A stretch of 64,000 bases of DNA from Apoda limacodes. Its lineage: Eukaryota > Arthropoda > Insecta > Lepidoptera > Limacodidae. Position numbers and translations under genes: made by a program. The notes under the pieces were generated by a model that saw only the letters and a list, made by a program, of their open reading frames with translations, searched no databases and was not told the origin of the DNA. The stretch lies in contig OX291545.1 of assembly GCA_946406115.1 (NCBI GenBank), positions 14,956,001-15,020,000 on the forward strand. Direction: 5' to 3'. Below, one piece after another: positions 58,421-64,000 of the stretch. The number at the start of each line of letters is the position of its first letter. Position 1 is the stretch's first letter.

Positions 58421-60290
58421 TTATTTGCAAGAAACACGGTTACATATGATAGTTCTAAAGTATTTAAGTACAAAACATGTTTCACCTTCTTAAGGCATGC
58501 AAAATTATTGTTACACTATCTTAATTTACAAAATTATCACTCTTGGTTATTTATACTCGAGAAATTCTTTTAACGTATAAAAGCATCGATCCACAAGCCA
58601 TTGCTGCAGTCTGTATTTGTAATGATTTATTGTAAGCTCTCTGACGTCTTTAGGTATCTTATTGAACACCATCATTGACGTGATGTAACAATTTTTTTGA
58701 TATAGAGTGCTTTTACACGATTCTAGTTTTAATTTTGTGATATCTCTTGAGCTATATTTTAATCCATCATTGGCTTTTTTATAAATATAATCATTTTTCT
58801 TTACAAAGAGACCTATTTCAAGTATGTAAAGAGAAACAAGTGTCAATATCTTAAGTCTTTTTAACAAAGGTCTACATGAATGTAATGGCCCAACACCACA
58901 AATTGCTCATTTTTTTGGGGAATAAAGGCTTCGTTTAATAAAGTTGAATTGCCCCATAATAAGAGTCCATATCTCAATGCAGAAACAACATACCCATGAT
59001 ATGCTGTTAGTGCAGCTTTTTCAGTTGCCAGTGTTCGTAACTGTCTAAGGGCGTAAGTGAAGCTATTTATTTTGGAGCACACATTCTGAATATGAGACTT
59101 CCAGTTGCAGTGTTTGTCTATTGTTAATCCCTAGAATTTTATTTCAGAAACTTCTTCTTAAACTTCTTTTCTTTGTTACAATGTATATCACATGACTTAG
59201 GTTTTTTTTTGTAGTTAGTAAATGCAATATATTTTGTTTTAGAGATATTAGTATACAAGTTATTTTCCTCAAGCCATCTAACTATACATTCTGTTGTGGT
59301 ATTAAGTTCAAACTGAAAGGATTTATTTTTATCTTTATCTGGTACTACTACTGAAATGTCATCAGCGAAAAGTACACATTGATGTTCCGTGGTTTTGGCA
59401 AATCGTTAATATATAATAAAAACAATAGCGGGCCCAAAATGCTTCCCTGTGGAACGCCGCATATGTTCATTTCATAGGAAGATGTAATGTTCAATAACTC
59501 TTGAGATGTGTTCACATAATTGATTTCAACACATTTTTTTCTTCCAGTCAAGTAGGTTTGAGTCCATTGAAGAGCAGGTCCTCTTATACCAATCCGTTCG
59601 CATTTTTGAAGTAAGATTTTATGATCCACACAGCCAAATGCTTTAGTCATATCAAAAAATATCACTACCACTGGAATTTTTTTGGCGATTTTTTCAGTTA
59701 TACTTTTTATTAAGTTAAAAGTAGCAAGGGTTGTAGACTTATTTTTCTGGAAATCGTTTTGTTCAGGATTTATAATTTGATGTTTATCTAAGAAGTTTGA
59801 GATACGATTATGCACGGTTCTTTCAAATATTTTGGAAATATTACTATGGGGATAATAGTGTTACTGGTGTATGGTTTAGTTCTTCAACGTCTGCCTTTTT
59901 ATATAGTAGTTTTATTGTACATATTTTGAGTTTTTCTGTAAAAATTCCTTATTCCAATGAAAGATTGACAAGGTAAGTTATTATGGGAGTTATTTGTTTG
60001 GTAGCTGCTTTCAAAACTTTAGTAGACACGGAGTCATAGCCAACAGAGTTCGTATTTTTTAAATTTTTAATATTTTTTGGATTTTATCTTCAGAGCATGG
60101 TTTGACAAACATACTGCTTTCGAATAATCCAATCTTAGGGTTATTGCCCAAAGTATTTCTATGATTTTTATTACTCCCAACTTTTATAAAAAAGTTATTA
60201 AAATCTGGCGATCTTCACGGGATCTGTCTCAGAAGATCCATTTATTTTGATAGACTTAATAGCTCTTATTAATTTTACCTGGTCTTGATT
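58420..60290 (-). pseudogene. LINE (CR1/L2-like RT), decayed, minus strand
   Basis: Minus-strand frames: NSVGYDSVSTKVLKAATKQI (60060-59990), NPEQNDFQKNKSTTLATFNL, VVVIFFDMTKAFGCVDHKIL, ICGVPQGSILGPLLFLLYIN, a frameshifted FADDISVVVP (59370-59340), EKAALTAYHGYVVSALRYGL and NCYITSMMVFNKIPKDVREL. RT landmarks are in order; at least three frame breaks. The endonuclease is absent (5'-truncated). Clade not fixed beyond CR1/L2/Jockey group. Confidence 0.88.
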
Positions 60291-60380
60291 ATTTTTTACA
60301 TACATACAGATATATTTTATACATACATACAGATAGACAAGAATTGCTCGTTCAAAGGTATTCGATTAGAAATTATTGTT
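60290..60380 (+). repeat. Interspersed repeat, copy 2, right part
   Basis: acagatagacaagaattgct cgttcaaaggtattcgatt corresponds to the end of copy 1, resuming after the LINE. Confidence 0.6.
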
Positions 60381-60409
60381 ATCTATTATTGGTTAAAGGC
60401 CACAGTAAA

Positions 60410-60475
60410 AAAAACCCGGCCAAGTGCGAGTCTGACGCGCGAACCGAGGGTTCCATACCTACCACCGTTTACGTA
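60410..60475. repeat. 'ggccaagtgcgagt' repeat fragment
   Basis: cccggccaagtgcgagtctg acgcgcg ... gagggttccatacc is an end fragment of the same family as 19429. Confidence 0.6.
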
Positions 60476-60621
60476 ATTTACAAACACAAACAGTGTAGCT
60501 AGGTAAGCTGTCATCCATGCAGTTGCTGACCAAGCCCGACGCGGAGGTTGCCTTACTTAGAATATGGTTTCCAACAAACAAATTTGTTACTGTTTCGCTT
60601 AATATTACATGGCGCTGTGTG

Positions 60622-60860
60622 CTGTGGCCAGTGAGGTCACCGAATCTTACCCCTTTAGATTATTTTCTCTGGGGGTAAGTAAAAGACAATCTACAAAGAC
60701 ACGTATAGGTAATGCAATTAATGACTTGAAACGATCTTTGGAAAATAATCTTAACGGCATCAATAATATTGTGATACTGACTGAATGCAGTACAATCCTT
60801 AAGACGTCGAATCCATGTATTGAGAACAATGACCATCATTTCGAACAATTAATCAGTTAA
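60622..60860 (+). pseudogene. Tc1/mariner-type transposase C-terminal fragment
   Basis: Frame reads WPVRSPNLTPLDYFLWGVSK, then AINDLKRSLENNLNGINN and a terminal NPCIENNDHHFEQL. SPNLTPLDY carries the third acidic residue of the DDE/D triad region; the end resembles ...CIxNNGxHFEHLL of these transposases. Only the last ~80 residues remain. Confidence 0.75.
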
Positions 60861-61784
60861 GATTTAATAGATAGGTAAAGGTAACCTAAGAAAAATAAAG
60901 AAGGTTATTTGTTTAAAATCCAACACTTTCCCTTAAGTTTTCCCGTATTCCCCATTATTTCCTAGAATTCGTTCCTTATCATCAGCAATACTATCGAATG
61001 GTGTAAAAATACAGTGTGTTTCTTTTTTTCAAAATCAACAGGTTCGATTCCTGGCTAGGATTATTGATTTTTTTAAAATCCAATGATGCTGTTTTAGTTT
61101 TTATCAAAATCGTGCATAGGGCGGGTAGGTATATGTATCCATATATAATCACAATAAAACCGAGTCACACTTGACGTTTTCAAGTAGCCTTTGTCCTTTC
61201 CCGGGACTCAATTTTCCATGCCGAATTTGTCCGTGTTTCCAGCCGCCCTAAATCCAAGAATCGGTGTAGAATTTCAACGGCACCTCCCTAATAATAAAAA
61301 CCGACTCACACTTGACGTTTCCAAATAGCCTTTCTCGGGACTCGAACTATCTCCATTTTTAGTAGTACTCTGTTGATTGACTTGCTGAGTAAGGTTTATG
61401 TGGGCTGCCAGCAGTACAGGCTTTTATTTGTTTTTGATAATGTTCTGGATTTTTACTTAGTTTTTTTTTTGTGATACGCACTGCCACTCGTTTCGTACTA
61501 TGTCTACTGTCAAGACTGCTACCGACAGGTCTTTCGTTGGGTGCGTTGGTTATAGGTTTTCATCTCTTGACGCGTCCTACTCTCCGCAGTGGTGGTCCAG
61601 AAGCTCCTTGGGAAGTGTAGGTCAAAGCCCTCCCTATTTACTCGGATTTGGGACCGGCATCGTCCAGTTTATATATCTGAAGGGCTGCTTCTTAACAGGG
61701 TTTGCACAGACAAAAGTTATCACAAGCAGAAATCAGTTGCCAGTAGTAATAAAAAAATAGATAACCTTTCTGTAAGGACATTTG

Positions 61785-61935
61785 TATGGGGTTCTTCAAG
61801 AAAGAAGTTATTAGATTTTGGAAGGGTCGGCAACGTGCAAGTGATGCCCTAGGTGTTGCAAGCATCCAAAGCGGTAACCGCTTACCATCAGGCGGACCGT
61901 AGACTTATTTACCTTAGTGGTAAAAAATTTTTATA
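61785..61935 (+). mobile_element. LINE 3' tail copy
   Basis: ggggttcttcaagaaagaag, gaagggtcggcaacgtgcaa, ccatcaggcggaccgtagac, ttagtggtaaaaaa. Includes the last codons of the LINE ORF (FFKKEVI). Confidence 0.8.
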
Positions 61936-61939
61936 GCCT

Positions 61940-63120
61940 ATGTTACTCAGGGATAGTGTAGCTTTTCATTAGTGAAATAATCTGTTCAGTAGTTGCAGAT
62001 ATTACTCCCTACTTACCAGACAAAACGAGGGCTTTAATAAGAAAAAGTTGTGCTTTTTGTTCGATTTACTAAAATTTATTCGTGAATAACTTATCATATG
62101 AATAAATATGTTTTTAAACTTCCGTGACCTCGCATACCAGATCTTGAATTTAATTCCTTTCTATACAGCCTACCTAAATTCATATGTTACACTTATCTTT
62201 CTTAGTCCGTCGGACACTGTCCAGGTAGTGCAGGCGTTGCTTGAAGCCACCACACACGATATAGTATCCATCACTTTAAATAAGCCTAATATCTCGATTA
62301 AGTATCTTATAAGATCTAATGTGGTCGATATTACTCTTCGGTAGCAAGACTTGGCCTAATACTTTTATTGATAGTGCCTAAAGATCTAGCTTGTATCGTC
62401 AAGTACCCTTTGATCGATCAAAATCATAAAAATAGGGTGTCATGGGGATACTTTAAGTCCTAGAACGAAATAACTAATAAATGCGAAGCAGTTTACCAAA
62501 CTTCAACAATTTTTTCTGTCTTTGTTGCTCAGCGACCCCTTTCGTATACCCCAACCAAATTTTTAATCAGGGTTATGGGAACAACCTTTGCACACTACAT
62601 AAACTTCACTCATGCGGCCAAGTTGAACCACTAGTTCGAATCAAGGCGCTTGGGGCTTCAAGGTCATCTGCGTAAAACGCAGGTCGTATTATTTTCAAAT
62701 TCCCCGCCGCGCATGCGTCTGCTCGTATTCACCGATTGGTTTTCTTTTGAGTGGGAACCAGGATTGGCTAATCGGCGAAATTTCTAAGTACACGAGTAAA
62801 AATTGAATTTGAAACACTTATGAGACCCAGTGAACATACGCATCATATGACCTTGAAACCCCTAGATCCCTGGCTCGAACTGATCATATGTAAATGTTAA
62901 ATTTTTCACATGAATTGATTTTGTGCATAAAATTTTAGAAGAGAAACTGAAATTGTTGGTGACGACAACCGCGAACGTTATCAATTTTTAATTTCATGAA
63001 AACTGATGGTTAATACGTAATTGTGCGTAGTGGCCATGTTTTTGTGCACTCAAATCTATAAAGAAATTTAGTAAAGCACCCTCTTAAGTAAAGACTGCTA
63101 GCATACACTATGGATTAGGG
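61940..63120. other. Intergenic / NFS1 3' flank, nothing assigned
   Basis: No exon, RNA gene or repeat recognised apart from the candidate NFS1 poly(A) signal. Confidence 0.4.
62987..62992 (-). terminator. NFS1 candidate polyadenylation signal
   Basis: ATTAAA on the minus strand 135 bases after the NFS1 stop; no AATAAA closer. Confidence 0.3.
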
Positions 63121-63126
63121 TACTAT

Positions 63127-63280
63127 CTAGTGTTGCGACCACTGAATTGATTTAATATCTACTCCCTCTTGCACCATTTCCCATAAAGGACTCATTTCTC
63201 GGAGCCTCTCCACATGTCTTATTGTCTTTTCAGCAGTGTAATCTACTTCTTCTTCAGTTGTAAATCTTCCGAAACCAAAT
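63127..63280 (-). CDS. NFS1: Cysteine desulfurase NFS1, last coding exon (gene continues off right edge)
   Basis: After an acceptor (ATTTCAG) the exon reads FGFGRFTTEEEVDYTAEKTI, RHVERLREMSPLWEMVQEGV, DIKSIQWSQH and TAG at 63127. This is the highly conserved C-terminus of mitochondrial NFS1, the PLP enzyme that supplies persulfide sulfur for Fe-S clusters; the final segment contacts the scaffold protein. The catalytic Lys and Cys lie in exons beyond the window. Phase: one base completes an Arg codon. Confidence 0.95.
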
Positions 63281-63289
63281 CTGAAATTC

Positions 63290-64000
63290 ATATGATTGAT
63301 TATATTTATTATTAGTTTTCTAATGTAAAGCGCAGATAATAATAATTAACGAGTAAACTCAAACACATTTTTAAGGTTCAGTACCAAAGAGTCTGTTTGT
63401 CCGTCCACCAAGTAAGTACAAAAGTGTAGTCGAGTTTCTGTTCGATTTCATTATATGTATATAGTATTACCGACATAGATTGACACCATTTTATACACGA
63501 AATTACGGAGCATTTTGGTTAAATCACTTTCGTTCCGGTTATTGGGACCTTGCAAGGAATTTCGTAGATGTATACCTGGTAAAATATAGCTTCAGTTCTG
63601 CGACAACTGTCAAAGTACCAAAAACCCCTAGTGCTGGGACGATGTTGATGATTGATCATTAATACCGATTATTGTTGCTATTATATATGTTTGAATATAT
63701 TGAAAATTAACCCCTTTCCTCTTTTTACTTGCTTTTATATAACTCACAATGTTGCCTTTTTTTTCTTTTATCTTGTGGTGGAATCTTGCAAGCTTAATTT
63801 AACATACTTCTTGTTATCACCCTTCGATGAAATGTTGCATACTTACTAAGCTCGGATGACAATACAATATTCCACAGTTAATTTGACCAACAACTTCCCC
63901 CCAGAGTTGTACCAGGGGCTTCAAAATGGGTATCCGGGGATTTTGAGGGTCGCAGATCACGAATTTGATGTTCATTTTGATGTTATCACCTCTTGGCATG
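63290..64000 (-). other. NFS1 last intron or further exon region, unassigned
   Basis: The NFS1 gene must continue here on the minus strand. An open stretch at 63845-64000 (IKFVICDPQNPRIPILKPLV) does not match NFS1 and looks repeat-derived; no further NFS1 exon recognised. Confidence 0.35.

Noticed and set aside
59348..59815. Functional reverse transcriptase gene
   Set aside because: Frame breaks before FADD and no endonuclease; a dead LINE.
60609..60860. Small novel gene
   Set aside because: Reads as the end of a Tc1/mariner-type transposase (SPNLTPLDY, CIENN...HFEQL).

Overview
This is a eukaryotic, AT-rich, intron-rich window that reads as a lepidopteran (moth or butterfly) nuclear genome. 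Evidence: a complete insect midgut-type chitin synthase gene with many GT-AG introns, several lepidopteran repeat families (tRNA-headed SINEs, the 'gggttccgt' family, one LINE 3' tail recurring seven times), and Jockey-, I-, RTE- and mariner-like remnants. Nothing prokaryotic is present. Introns make most long single-frame ORFs misleading; genes were rebuilt by joining exons at splice sites in matching phase.

Layout. 1-11900: no coding exon recognised; repeats, a ~1.66 kb element with long inverted repeats (3590-5250), a 62-bp-arm hairpin (5687-5849), and a CpG-rich patch with a leftward TATA-like box and perfect splice donor (7660-7870) that looks like the first exon of a leftward gene lying outside the window. 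11918-35144 (minus): complete class B chitin synthase (CHS2/CHS-B), 23 coding exons, 1516 residues, probably with a noncoding first exon ending at 37104 behind a cluster of GATA motifs. 38033-46462 (minus): MPND-type gene (RAMA domain + JAMM metalloprotease domain + long Ser/Met-rich tail), 7 coding exons, 898 residues. 47280-53829: two decayed LINEs head-to-tail. 53883-56883 (plus): Rab-like small GTPase, 3 coding exons, 206 residues, with Met instead of the usual catalytic Gln. 58420-60300: a LINE nested in another repeat. 63127-63280 (minus): last exon of the cysteine desulfurase NFS1, whose remaining exons lie to the right.

The four host genes belong to separate pathways (chitin for the peritrophic matrix, chromatin/ubiquitin, vesicle traffic, Fe-S clusters), so this is an ordinary gene neighbourhood rather than a functional cluster. 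CHS2 and MPND are in tandem (MPND ends ~0.7 kb upstream of the likely CHS2 first exon); MPND and the Rab gene are divergent. Introns are where the mobile DNA sits. The most unusual local signals are a 38-bp tandem triplication that copies the splice donor of CHS2 exon 5, a 16-bp exact target-site duplication around one 'gggttccgt' element, and several well-paired hairpins. I see no convincing new biological system; the most novel observations are structural.
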